The position numbers and the translations under genes are program-made. From the NCBI RefSeq assembly GCF_045689245.1, contig NZ_CP136865.1:3782001-3846000 (forward strand): DNA of 64,000 nucleotides, read 5' to 3'. Source of the stretch: Congregibacter brevis. GTDB lineage: Bacteria; Pseudomonadota; Gammaproteobacteria; Pseudomonadales; Halieaceae. Below are positions 1 through 8,350 of the stretch, piece after piece. Below the pieces are notes generated by a model. The model searched no databases and was not told where the DNA came from. It saw nothing but the letters and a program-made list of their open reading frames with translations. Within the stretch, counting starts at the first letter, position 1, and each line of letters opens with the position of its first letter.

Positions 1-1
1 G

Positions 2-115
2 GGCGTTTATCTTGCGCCCGCGTCCTACGAGGCTGGCTTCATGTCCGCAGCCCATACAGACGAGGATATTGAAGAGACCGTCGCAGCGGCCGCCACGGCA
101 TTCGCAGCGCTTTAA
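2..115 (+). CDS. hemL: Glutamate-1-semialdehyde 2,1-aminomutase, C-terminal end (partial)
   Basis: Only the last 37 codons lie in the window; the gene begins upstream. The readable end contains GVYLAP, a short aromatic/Glu stretch, EAGFMSAAH, and an acidic helix ending in FAAL, which matches the conserved C-terminus of HemL. The enzyme is a PLP-dependent cytosolic aminomutase that turns glutamate-1-semialdehyde into 5-aminolevulinate, the committed tetrapyrrole precursor. The next gene, hemB, starts 18 bases after the stop and uses that product, so the two probably form an operon. The identification rests on a short tail plus this context. Confidence 0.8.
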   Translation, partial: GVYLAPASYEAGFMSAAHTDEDIEETVAAAATAFAAL

Positions 116-133
116 GCTAAGCAGGAGTTATCT

Positions 134-1141
134 ATGGCTTTTGAATCGACCCGCGGCGCATTTCCCCACACGCGTATGCGTCGACTTCGCGCAAGCGATT
201 TTGCCCGGCGCCTGGTGCGTGAGAACGCGCTCTCACCCAATGACTTTATTTATCCGGTCTTTGTACTTGAGGGCGAGAATCAGCGCGAGGCAGTTCCTTC
301 CATGCCTGGCGTGGAGCGTCTGAGTATCGACCTATTGGTGGAACTCGCGGGAGAGATGGTAAGCCTGGGCATTCCTGCCATAGCTCTATTCCCCGTTGTG
401 CCCACAGAAAAAAAGAGCCTCCTCGCCGAAGAAGCCTACAATGCTGACGGCCTGGCCCAACGCGCCGTACGCGCGCTAAAACAGGCGCAGCCCGAGCTGG
501 GAGTAATGACGGACATAGCGCTGGACCCCTTCACTACCCATGGCCAGGACGGCATCATCGATGATCAGGGCTATGTTCTTAACGATCGCACTACCGAGGT
601 GTTAGTGCAGCAGGCAGCGAGTCATGCAGCTGCAGGAGCGGATGTTGTCGCACCGTCGGATATGATGGACGGGCGTATCGGCGCTATACGCAATGTCCTT
701 GAGGATGCGGGACATGTAAACACGCTCATCATGTCCTATGCAGCAAAGTACGCTTCCAGCTACTACGGCCCCTTTCGCGATGCCGTGGGCTCGTCCGGAA
801 ACATCAAAGGCGGCAACAAATTCAGCTATCAAATGGATCCCGCTAACAGCGATGAAGCCCTCCACGAATGCGCACTGGATCTGCAAGAGGGTGCTGATAT
901 GATTATGGTCAAGCCCGGCATGCCGTATCTGGATATTGTTCGAAGGGTCAGCGAAGAGTTAAAGGCCCCCACCTTCGCCTATCAGGTGAGCGGAGAGTAC
1001 GCCATGCACATGGCAGCATTTGAACACGGCTGGCTCTCTCGGGAAGCCGTAATGCTTGAATCACTCATGTCCTTCAAACGCGCGGGCTGCGCCGGCATCC
1101 TCACCTACTTTGCGATGGATGCCGCTCGCGCACTTCAGTAA
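134..1141 (+). CDS. hemB: Delta-aminolevulinic acid dehydratase (porphobilinogen synthase)
   Basis: The 335-residue protein has full family length. It condenses two 5-aminolevulinate molecules to porphobilinogen in the cytosol. Family landmarks are MMDGRIGAIR, KFSYQMDPANS, and MIMVKPGMPYLD, which holds the Schiff-base lysine. The metal-site segment reads DIALDPFTTHGQDG, with aspartates where zinc-dependent enzymes such as E. coli HemB carry cysteines, so this is the magnesium-type enzyme known from Pseudomonas. An AGGAG motif lies about 8 bases before the ATG. It follows hemL directly, so two consecutive haem steps are probably co-transcribed. Confidence 0.97.
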   Translation: MAFESTRGAFPHTRMRRLRASDFARRLVRENALSPNDFIYPVFVLEGENQREAVPSMPGVERLSIDLLVELAGEMVSLGIPAIALFPVVPTEKKSLLAEEAYNADGLAQRAVRALKQAQPELGVMTDIALDPFTTHGQDGIIDDQGYVLNDRTTEVLVQQAASHAAAGADVVAPSDMMDGRIGAIRNVLEDAGHVNTLIMSYAAKYASSYYGPFRDAVGSSGNIKGGNKFSYQMDPANSDEALHECALDLQEGADMIMVKPGMPYLDIVRRVSEELKAPTFAYQVSGEYAMHMAAFEHGWLSREAVMLESLMSFKRAGCAGILTYFAMDAARALQ

Positions 1142-1154
1142 CGGTCGGCAGCGT

Positions 1155-1775
1155 ATGCGCACACTCCACGCGCTCCTGTGCCTATCCCTTTTGTGCTCAT
1201 CGACGACCGTGCACGCGGAATGTGCGTGCCTGTGGGAGGGCTCTTTCAGCGAAGTTCAGCAATCTGCGGACTTGGTGATCGCTGCACGAGTGTTGAACAT
1301 CAAAGGCAATGCGGTAGACGTAGAGGTGGAAGAAACCCTCCGCGGTCGCGCCTACCTGGAAAATCTTCGCGTCTGGATGGAAACCCGTGACTATTGCCGT
1401 CCTCCTGCAGAGGACTTCCCAGTGGACTCCCGCTGGGTATTCGCGCTAAAGCGCATCACCGAGCTCCCCAGTGACGGCTTTGACCCCTCTACCCCCAATC
1501 AGAGCTTCGGTCGCGTGGATGACTACTACCTATCAAGCTGCGGCGGCTATTGGCTAAACTACAGCGGTGAGGCAGTGACGGGAAATCTTGTAAACGCCCC
1601 CCGTTGGGCACGAGACCCGGATATGACTCCCGTGCTCATGGACCTCCTGCGCGCCTTCCTGAGAAACGAGGCTGACGGTGAAGCCTTACTCAAGGCAAGC
1701 CGGGAAGATCCTGCACTGACGGATCTTATGCTCGACACCAAGGCGTTCTTGCGGGGCGACGAGGGCCGGCAGTAA
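1155..1775 (+). CDS. Secreted cysteine-containing protein, possibly NTR/TIMP-like
   Basis: A 206-residue protein if it starts at the ATG at 1155; the frame is open further upstream but overlaps hemB. The first ~20 residues are a clear signal peptide (MRTLHALLCLSLLCSSTTVHA), so the product is probably periplasmic or secreted. The mature protein begins with a Cys-x-Cys pair, followed by a beta-rich stretch with ADLVIAARV and VEVEETLRG, then further cysteines in DYCRPP and SSCGGYW. This layout resembles bacterial NTR/TIMP-like OB-fold domains, but that is an inference from pattern only. The C-terminal 60 residues look helical. It starts 14 bases after hemB and may be co-transcribed with it. Confidence 0.7.
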   Translation: MRTLHALLCLSLLCSSTTVHAECACLWEGSFSEVQQSADLVIAARVLNIKGNAVDVEVEETLRGRAYLENLRVWMETRDYCRPPAEDFPVDSRWVFALKRITELPSDGFDPSTPNQSFGRVDDYYLSSCGGYWLNYSGEAVTGNLVNAPRWARDPDMTPVLMDLLRAFLRNEADGEALLKASREDPALTDLMLDTKAFLRGDEGRQ

Positions 1776-1789
1776 ACAGTTACTGAGGC

Positions 1790-2386
1790 TTAAAAGCGCC
1801 GCCAGCGACGGCGCTCGGGACTTTTCCCCGCAACAACATCCATAAGCTCATCAAGCATTCGTAACGACAAACCCCAGATTCGTCGCTCCTCGTAAAAGTA
1901 GCAAGGCATGCGAAGCCGCATACCATTGCGCTCCCAAACCATCTCTTCACGATTGTCAGTATCCAGGAGAAACTCCAGCGGCACCCAAACCACCTCGGCA
2001 ACTTCGTGATTCGGATGAAAGTTAACGCTGCGCTCGAGGTGAAAAACATAGGGAGATATCACCAAGCCTCGAAAGCGACTGTTGATGGCGTTCAGTTCCG
2101 ATAGAGCGCCTATGCAGGGTTCCTGGGTACCAAGGTGTAGGCCTATCTCTTCGTCCGTCTCTCGCCGAGCAGTCTCCAGGTCGTTTTCATCATCAGGCTC
2201 TCGACGCCCACCGGGAAAAGCCATTTGTCCTGACCAGGGATCTCCTTCCTTCTCCGCTCGGCGAATCATCAGTACCCCTAATTCCCCATCTCTGAGCTGA
2301 AGTATCAAAGCGACGGCAGCACGCTTCATGATGCCTTTTAACCATTTTCGCGAGGGTCGATGGCTCGCCAAGCCCGATTCGGCCAT
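1790..2386 (-). CDS. NUDIX hydrolase, CoA-pyrophosphatase (NudL) type
   Basis: The NUDIX box runs from GGRREPDDENDL to ARRETDEEIGL and keeps the GX5EX7REUXEEXGU pattern, preceded by the SGQMAFPGG segment typical of the CoA pyrophosphatase subgroup. Members hydrolyse CoA or related nucleoside diphosphate derivatives in the cytosol, needing Mg or Mn. The start is uncertain. The frame is open to a TTG at 2479. The ATG at 2386 keeps the N-terminal helix usual for this family, and an ATG at 2329 has an AAAAGG motif just before it. It converges on the secreted-protein gene with a 14-base gap. Substrate specificity cannot be read from the sequence. Confidence 0.85.
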   Translation of the reverse strand: MAESGLASHRPSRKWLKGIMKRAAVALILQLRDGELGVLMIRRAEKEGDPWSGQMAFPGGRREPDDENDLETARRETDEEIGLHLGTQEPCIGALSELNAINSRFRGLVISPYVFHLERSVNFHPNHEVAEVVWVPLEFLLDTDNREEMVWERNGMRLRMPCYFYEERRIWGLSLRMLDELMDVVAGKSPERRRWRRF

Positions 2387-2584
2387 TTGTAACAAGGAGA
2401 TGGACACAGCGTGGTTTGCCTTGGCGCGCAATTTCGAAGTGGCGATTAAGCCAGCAGGATTTGCCAGTCGCAAGCGCAAAGATCATTAACTAGATCAATC
2501 TCGGATCACAAACTCTGAGAACTTCCTACAAACACCGGACTAGACTAATTTACACTGCCCGCCCCCTTCTATCAGGAATCGTCC

Positions 2585-4090
2585 GTGTCCAAGCTCGAGA
2601 GAGATCTCTTGTTCTCCATCGAACAGCTCGCGCTCAGCTATCGAGCGAAACCTGCCTTGCAAGGAATCAACTGGCAATGGAGGGAAGGTGAGCACTGGGC
2701 GATTCTGGGAGCCAATGGCGCCGGAAAAACGGCGCTGGCAACGATTATTTGCGGGGAACAGACGCGCTTTGCGGGAAGTTTCGAACGCAGCGATAGCTTG
2801 ATCGAGGGTGGCACGGAGTATGTGTGCTTCGAGCGAGGTCGTCGTCTCTGTGAAAGAGATCAAAAACTCGACTGCGCGGAGTTTGAAAGCAACGCTAAAG
2901 ATATTGGAACCCGCGTTCGGGACTTGCTCGAAACGGACGACTGGTCTGATGCGGATCGCGATGCGCTTATCGAGCTCCTCGGTATTCAGAACATACTCGA
3001 CCGCGGTCTGCGCTACATCAGCACAGGGCAAATGCGCAAAGCCTTACTGGCAAGCGCCCTCTTTTCGAAACCAGCGCTACTAATTCTTGATAGCCCTTTG
3101 GACGGTTTAGATGTGGCGGCACAAGAACGACTACGGGAAGCGCTCAGTGACATTATGGCGCAGAGTCCAGCAGTGCTCACGCTCTGCCGAAGTGTGGAAG
3201 AAATACCCAGCGCCTGTAACAAGCTGATGATCCTCGATCGGGGACGCGTCATTGCTACGGGCTCTCCCGACGAGGTTCTTAAGAGCCCCGAAGGGCGCAG
3301 CATACTTGAAGCCCCCCCCATCGTGTTTGGAGCTCTGCCGGGGAAAGAAAAACCAAACTTCTCGCCGGATGCAGGCCCCACCATCGCACTTCAAGACGTA
3401 TCGGTATCCTTTGGCGACCTTTGCGTCTTTCGCGACCTCGACTGGCGCATGGAGTCCGTGCATCACAGTGTGATCGTTGGACCCAACGGGTGCGGGAAAA
3501 GCACGCTCCTTGATTTGCTCACAGGGGACAATCACAAAGCATATGGCCAAAACGTTTCGCTGTTTGGTCAACGCCGAGGCAGCGGAGAGAGTATCTGGGA
3601 AATAAAGGCTCGCTTTGGTCGGGTCGATGCGCGCATGCAATTTGCGGTACCTAATGGCAGTACTGTTGAGGCGGTAGTACTGTCGGGCTTCTTCGACAGC
3701 GTTGGACTGCGAGATCGTCCGAGCGATCTGCAGCGCGCCACTACCCGTCAATGGCTAGCTTCTTTGGGGCTGTCAGCGCAGCAGAAATCAGAGTTTCATA
3801 CCCTTAGCTTTGGTCTACAACGATTGGTGCTTCTGGCCCGCGCGATGGTGAAGTCACCGGACATCCTTCTGCTGGACGAGGCGACGTTGAGTCTGGATCC
3901 CATACACCGCAGATTGTTGTTGGAAGCTGTAGATCATGTGATCGATGCGGGGCATTGCCAATTACTGTTCGTCAGTCATACCGTCGGTGAACTCCCCCGG
4001 TGCATCAATCAGGTTTTAAACTTTAAGCCCAGCGAGGAGGGTTCGAGAATCACTGTGAGCGATCGACTTCCATTGAACAAACAAGAGTGA
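2585..4090 (+). CDS. Double-domain ABC ATPase, ModF/PhrA-like
   Basis: The 501-residue protein has two ABC ATPase domains and no membrane segment. The first has Walker A GANGAGKT (about residue 45) and a degenerate signature (ISTGQMRKALLA) before Walker B ALLILDSPLDGLD. The second has Walker A GPNGCGKS, signature LSFGLQRLVLLARA, and Walker B DILLLDEATLSLD. This layout matches the E. coli ModF (photorepair protein PhrA) family, whose function is poorly known despite the molybdate-linked name. Translation starts at a GTG at 2585, with AGGA 7 bases upstream. No transporter permease lies nearby, so a transport role is not supported. Confidence 0.85.
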   Translation: MSKLERDLLFSIEQLALSYRAKPALQGINWQWREGEHWAILGANGAGKTALATIICGEQTRFAGSFERSDSLIEGGTEYVCFERGRRLCERDQKLDCAEFESNAKDIGTRVRDLLETDDWSDADRDALIELLGIQNILDRGLRYISTGQMRKALLASALFSKPALLILDSPLDGLDVAAQERLREALSDIMAQSPAVLTLCRSVEEIPSACNKLMILDRGRVIATGSPDEVLKSPEGRSILEAPPIVFGALPGKEKPNFSPDAGPTIALQDVSVSFGDLCVFRDLDWRMESVHHSVIVGPNGCGKSTLLDLLTGDNHKAYGQNVSLFGQRRGSGESIWEIKARFGRVDARMQFAVPNGSTVEAVVLSGFFDSVGLRDRPSDLQRATTRQWLASLGLSAQQKSEFHTLSFGLQRLVLLARAMVKSPDILLLDEATLSLDPIHRRLLLEAVDHVIDAGHCQLLFVSHTVGELPRCINQVLNFKPSEEGSRITVSDRLPLNKQE

Positions 4091-4115
4091 TCCACGCTGA
4101 GACCACAGCACTCGC

Positions 4116-4538
4116 TCAGGAATCAATAAACCGCCGGAGCTCTCGACAAGTAGATCCATTGCAATACAGCAGGCCGCGCTCAGCGCTCGCAGAAGCACGC
4201 TCGGGACTTCCCGCCGCGACATGACTCAGCGCCAGCTCCAGATAAACCTCAGCACGCTGGGGAGCAATGCGTAGAGCGCGCTCAAGACGGGCAAAGCTGG
4301 CGGGTAAATCTCCTTCTTGCCTCAGCGTTTTCGCTTGTTCCAACAACCTATCGACGGGGCTAACGGCAGGTGTCTCGGGTTTGGTCGACGGCACAGCGGG
4401 TGTGGGCACGTTAGAAGAACGCTCACTGGCCTCAGGTGTTTCTGGCGATATGGGCGCTGGACCCGAGGCGCAGGCTGCAAGAAGCAGCGCGCCAAGGCCG
4501 AGTACCAGACATCGCAAAGCGCTGTATAGACGCCCCAT
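4116..4538 (-). CDS. Lipoprotein with TPR-like repeats
   Basis: A 140-residue protein with a lipoprotein signal: a hydrophobic stretch and lipobox LLAAC, placing the lipidated Cys at about residue 23. A Pro/Thr/Ser/Glu-rich linker follows (about residues 25-60), then two helical repeats of TPR type, including AERGL- and ALRIAPQRAEVYLELALSH-like segments. It is probably anchored in the outer membrane facing the periplasm. It starts 3 bases after the stop of mrcB on the same strand, so it is likely co-transcribed with PBP1b. A role as a PBP1b partner, comparable to E. coli LpoB, is only an inference; no LpoB similarity is evident. Confidence 0.75.
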   Translation of the reverse strand: MGRLYSALRCLVLGLGALLLAACASGPAPISPETPEASERSSNVPTPAVPSTKPETPAVSPVDRLLEQAKTLRQEGDLPASFARLERALRIAPQRAEVYLELALSHVAAGSPERASASAERGLLYCNGSTCRELRRFIDS

Positions 4539-4541
4539 TAA

Positions 4542-6791
4542 TCAGTCCCCTCCAAAGAGTTTTTCAAACCAGCCCCGGATGCCGTCAGACTTTGGTGAGC
4601 AGCCGGTGCTGGCTGTCGGCTGAGATCCCACTATGAAGGGTAGCAGTCGCGCATTACTACAGCCTTCTCCGGTCAGCTCACCGGTTACGTCATCCACACG
4701 GTGGAGTTCGACGCCCCCAGGCATGCGATAACTCAGGGGACGGCTGGCAGCCTCAGCCATAAAATCCGCCCAAATTCTCAGGGCCCCGCTAGATCCCGTG
4801 AGCCCCGTGGCGTCATTATTGTCGCGGCCAATCCAGGTCACCGCCAGTAAGTCGCCGGAGAAACCTGCAAACCAGGAGTCTCTGCCATCATTGGTCGTGC
4901 CAGTTTTTCCCGCGACGTGGAAATCATCAGCCAGACTTCGATATACGCCTCTGCCTGTCCCCTCGCGCACCACTTCCCGGAGGGCATAGTGCAAAAGATG
5001 GATAGCTCGGGGATCTACTGCACGCTCGTACTCGGTAATGTTATTGCGAAGGATTTCCCCCTTTCGGTTAACAATCGACAGGATGCTGCGAAGCGGTGTG
5101 CGGGTGCCGTCGACGGCGATGGTCTGGTAGACCCTGGCCATCATTAATGGAGAGTATTCACCCGCTCCAAGCACCAGAGACGGCACTTTTGGTACATCCT
5201 GACGCAGACCTAGACGCTGCAGCATATCTACCACCGCGGGCAAACCAATATCCATCCCTAAGCGAGCTGTTGCCTGATTATAGGACTTGGCAAGCGCACG
5301 ATGCAGCAAGACGCTTCCGTGGGACTCACGATCGAAATTCCTCGGCGCCCAAACGTCGCCATTAGGGCCCGCAACCCGAAGCGCCGAGTCATCCAGGGGC
5401 GTCGCTAGGTTGTAAGACTCGGATTGCTCCAAGGCGGCGAGATACACCGCCGGCTTAAGCAAAGACCCCGCAGGACGCCTGGCGTCCAGCGCGCGATTAA
5501 AGCCGGTTGCGCGGGGTTTTCGTCCCCCCACAATCGCTACGACTTCACCATTGACCGTTCGCGTCACAACACTTGCAGTCTGCAAATCTCCCGCTGGATT
5601 GAGCCTGTCCATGATGTTGGTGGTGCTACGCTCTAGCTGATCCTGAAGCCGCGGGTCGAACGGTGTGAATATCCGCAGCCCTGCCGTTGCATAATCTTCC
5701 TTGCGGTACTGCTCTTTGAGATGGCGTCGGACCAGGTCCAGATAAGCAGGGTACGTATCTGAGCGACGGGAGCCGCCCACGGCAAGTGGCATAGCTTGGG
5801 CTACGACCGCCTGCTCCTCATTGATGACCCCCTGCTCCGCCATGACCTGCAGAACTAGATCCCGGCGTTCTCGCGCACGCTGTGGGTTACGGCTGGGATT
5901 GTAGAAGCTGGGGCCGCGGATCATGCCAATGAGCAGAGCCTGCTGGTGTAGCCCCAACTCTTCCAATGGCGTATCGAAGTAGTGCATCGCCGCAAGGGCA
6001 AAGCCGTGAATAGCCCGAGGACCATCCTGCCCGAGGTAAACTTCGTTGAGATAGCTCTCGAGGATTTCCGATTTTTCATAATGCGCTTCGATAAGCATCG
6101 CCATAAAAAGCTCTAACACTTTTCTGCGGACGGTCCGTTCGGAACTTAGGTAGTAGTTTTTTACCAACTGCTGCGTGATAGTGCTGCCGCCTGCGACCAC
6201 ACGGCCCGAACGCACATTACCCAGAGCCGCCCTGGCAATACCTGTGGGTGAAAATCCGAAGTGAGAGTAAAAATTGCGATCCTCAATCGCGAGGAGTCCT
6301 TCCTGGAGTGTGTCCGGAACCTCATCGAGGCGCAGGAGTAGGCGATCCTCGCCATGAGCGGGATAAATGCCACCCATTTGAACTGGCTCAAGTCGCAGGA
6401 TATCCAGCTCGGCCCCGGCACTGCTCAGACCGTTCAAACTTGCGGTCGCGAACTCCAAGGTGGCCATGCGCGCCGGCTCCCGTCCGTCCGGAAAGGTAAA
6501 GCCGCGGCTGTGCACACGTAAACGCTCACCAAACACCTCGTACTGGCCGCGGTCGCGCACTCTTGAGACTCGGCGATAGCCCAAACGATCTAACTCTCCC
6601 ACCACCGCAGACTGGGGTAAGCGGGCACCGACAAACAGCTCCATGGGGCGAGCGTAAACCTGCGCGGGCAAAGCATAGCGCTTACTTTCGAAGGTCCCGG
6701 TTATCAACGCATTGAGATAAAACAGTCCGGCAATAAGCGCACAGACAAAAACCAGAAGGAGTTTGCGTAAAAATGAAAGGAAGCTCTGCAT
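4542..6791 (-). CDS. mrcB: Penicillin-binding protein 1B (bifunctional transglycosylase/transpeptidase)
   Basis: A 749-residue class A PBP anchored by one N-terminal membrane segment (about residues 8-30). A UB2H-like region follows (about 60-120). The transglycosylase domain has the catalytic Glu in AIEDRNFYSHFG (E170) and GGSTITQQLVKNYYL (201-215). The transpeptidase domain has SLLK (S443-K446), SYN (503-505) and KTGTT (629-633), so all catalytic motifs are intact. It polymerises and crosslinks peptidoglycan in the periplasm. The TPR lipoprotein gene lies directly downstream, and the gene is divergent from the adenosine kinase gene. Confidence 0.96.
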   Translation of the reverse strand: MQSFLSFLRKLLLVFVCALIAGLFYLNALITGTFESKRYALPAQVYARPMELFVGARLPQSAVVGELDRLGYRRVSRVRDRGQYEVFGERLRVHSRGFTFPDGREPARMATLEFATASLNGLSSAGAELDILRLEPVQMGGIYPAHGEDRLLLRLDEVPDTLQEGLLAIEDRNFYSHFGFSPTGIARAALGNVRSGRVVAGGSTITQQLVKNYYLSSERTVRRKVLELFMAMLIEAHYEKSEILESYLNEVYLGQDGPRAIHGFALAAMHYFDTPLEELGLHQQALLIGMIRGPSFYNPSRNPQRARERRDLVLQVMAEQGVINEEQAVVAQAMPLAVGGSRRSDTYPAYLDLVRRHLKEQYRKEDYATAGLRIFTPFDPRLQDQLERSTTNIMDRLNPAGDLQTASVVTRTVNGEVVAIVGGRKPRATGFNRALDARRPAGSLLKPAVYLAALEQSESYNLATPLDDSALRVAGPNGDVWAPRNFDRESHGSVLLHRALAKSYNQATARLGMDIGLPAVVDMLQRLGLRQDVPKVPSLVLGAGEYSPLMMARVYQTIAVDGTRTPLRSILSIVNRKGEILRNNITEYERAVDPRAIHLLHYALREVVREGTGRGVYRSLADDFHVAGKTGTTNDGRDSWFAGFSGDLLAVTWIGRDNNDATGLTGSSGALRIWADFMAEAASRPLSYRMPGGVELHRVDDVTGELTGEGCSNARLLPFIVGSQPTASTGCSPKSDGIRGWFEKLFGGD

Positions 6792-6917
6792 GAGCGCGAA
6801 GTGTACTTCGCGGCAGAGTCAGCAGCCACAGATAGCGTCAGTTTTAGGCGTTCCCCTACACTTCACCGGACAACATGCGCATAATGCCGCGCATTAAAAA
6901 AACACACAGGTAATAAC

Positions 6918-7919
6918 ATGAAGCAGTTCAAGGTTTACGGGCTCGGCGCAGCACTCGTGGATACCGAGATACGCGTGGACGATGCCTTCCTGGCCGAGCT
7001 AGGCGTAGAAAAGGGACTCATGACACTCGTTGACGGCAACCGTCGCGGAGAGCTCTTACGGGCGCTTGATGGGCACCTGGTCGAGGCGCGGCACGCCAGC
7101 GGCGGTAGCGCAGGCAACACCGTCATTGCGACGGCGCTATTTGGCGGTGAGTGCTTTATGACCTGTCGGGTCGCAGACGATGCAGACGGACGGATCTATC
7201 TCTCGGACCTGCAAGATGCCGGCGTGAGCTTTCCACCACCTGCACGAACTGATGACCCCACGGGCAAGTGCCTGGTGCTGGTGACACCAGATGCGGAGCG
7301 CAGCATGAATACTTTCCTTGGAGCATCTGAGGGACTAAGCATCGAGCAACTAAATTCCGAGGCTATCGCAGATTCTGAGTATGTTTATCTTGAAGGCTAT
7401 CAGGTGAGCTCTGAGACGGGTCTTGCCGCGGCAATCCGAGCGAGGGAGATCGCCCAAGACGCAGGCGTACCCGTGGCTCTGAGTTTTTCAGACCCGGGCA
7501 TGGTCGAGTTCTTTCCAGAGCAGTTTCGCAAGATGGTTGGCCCAGGCGTCGACCTCGCCTTTGCAAACGAAGCTGAGGCCATAAGCTGGACCGGCATGTC
7601 CGATCTCGCCGACGCCGTGGAAGCGATGAAAGACACCGCGAAGCGCTTTGTGATCACCCGAGGTGGTGAGGGCGCAGTTTGCTATGACGGCGAGGAGCTC
7701 CACGAGATACCCGTTCACTCGGTGGATGCGGTAGACAGCAATGGTGCCGGAGACATGTTCGCGGGCGCCTTTTTGTTCGCACTTACCGAGGGAGAGGACT
7801 ACCCCACCGCGGGCCGATTTGCGGGCTTTGCTGCAGGGACCGTAGTATCGCAATGGGGCCCTCGCCTTGCGCCGGAACAGTATGGGACACTACGGGACAG
7901 CTTTTTCGGCAAGCGTTGA
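6918..7919 (+). CDS. PfkB-family carbohydrate kinase, adenosine kinase-like
   Basis: A 333-residue PfkB/ribokinase-fold kinase. The N-terminal signature includes GGSAGNTVIATALFGG (about residues 62-77). The C-terminal signature DSNGAGDMFAGAFLFAL (about 274-290) carries the catalytic Asp and the anion hole. Length and the SAGNT and TGKCLVLVTPDAERSM segments match the bacterial adenosine kinase-like subgroup, which phosphorylates adenosine or a related nucleoside or sugar. The ATG follows an AGGT motif. The substrate is inferred from family resemblance only. The gene is divergent from mrcB. Confidence 0.88.
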   Translation: MKQFKVYGLGAALVDTEIRVDDAFLAELGVEKGLMTLVDGNRRGELLRALDGHLVEARHASGGSAGNTVIATALFGGECFMTCRVADDADGRIYLSDLQDAGVSFPPPARTDDPTGKCLVLVTPDAERSMNTFLGASEGLSIEQLNSEAIADSEYVYLEGYQVSSETGLAAAIRAREIAQDAGVPVALSFSDPGMVEFFPEQFRKMVGPGVDLAFANEAEAISWTGMSDLADAVEAMKDTAKRFVITRGGEGAVCYDGEELHEIPVHSVDAVDSNGAGDMFAGAFLFALTEGEDYPTAGRFAGFAAGTVVSQWGPRLAPEQYGTLRDSFFGKR

Positions 7920-7993
7920 GCTAGGACTATCCACGTTCAGCGCGAGAAACCCCCGCTGCGATCACAGGAACACGACCAGGAAGCATAGTCATC

Positions 7994-8338
7994 ATGGACA
8001 AGCCGCATATTAAAACCGATCCGCTTTATCAGCTATTGCGGCAGGAAGACGTCAAGGCATTCAACGAGCAGCGCGATGCTCTAGACTGCAGTAATCTGCG
8101 TAATGGCGATTATCGTGGCAGGGATCTTCGCAACATGAATGCGAAGGACCTGGATTTCAGTAACTCGTACTTTCGTAACGCCGACTTGTCGGGCATCGAC
8201 TTCCGGTCTACCAACCTTCAGGGCGCCAGCTTTTTGGACGCCAAGCTATCGGGGGTTTACTTCCCCGAAGAACTCAGCGCAGAAGAGATCAGACTTTCCC
8301 TCGATACAGGAACGCGTCTCCGCTACCGAAAGGACTAG
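7994..8338 (+). CDS. Pentapeptide-repeat protein
   Basis: A 114-residue protein. Residues about 29-90 form tandem pentapeptide repeats of the A(D/N)LXX type: LRNGDYRGRDLRNMNAKDLD, FSNSYFRNADLSGIDFRSTN, LQGASFLDAKLSG. These build a right-handed quadrilateral beta-helix. No signal peptide is visible, so the product is probably cytosolic. Such short proteins occur in many gammaproteobacteria and lack an assigned role; a Qnr-like gyrase-protection function is not supported because there are too few repeats. It lies between the adenosine kinase gene and the convergent DUF2333 gene. Confidence 0.85.
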   Translation: MDKPHIKTDPLYQLLRQEDVKAFNEQRDALDCSNLRNGDYRGRDLRNMNAKDLDFSNSYFRNADLSGIDFRSTNLQGASFLDAKLSGVYFPEELSAEEIRLSLDTGTRLRYRKD

Positions 8339-8350
8339 AGCGGCAGAGTC

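Noticed and set aside
3131..3751. 206-codon reverse frame inside the ModF-like gene
   Set aside because: No recognisable domain, and the forward frame holds both ABC ATPase domains without interruption.
7093..7101. GGCGGTAG, the core of an ops element for RfaH
   Set aside because: It is inside the adenosine kinase coding region, far from any polysaccharide promoter; no such motif stands before the island operons.
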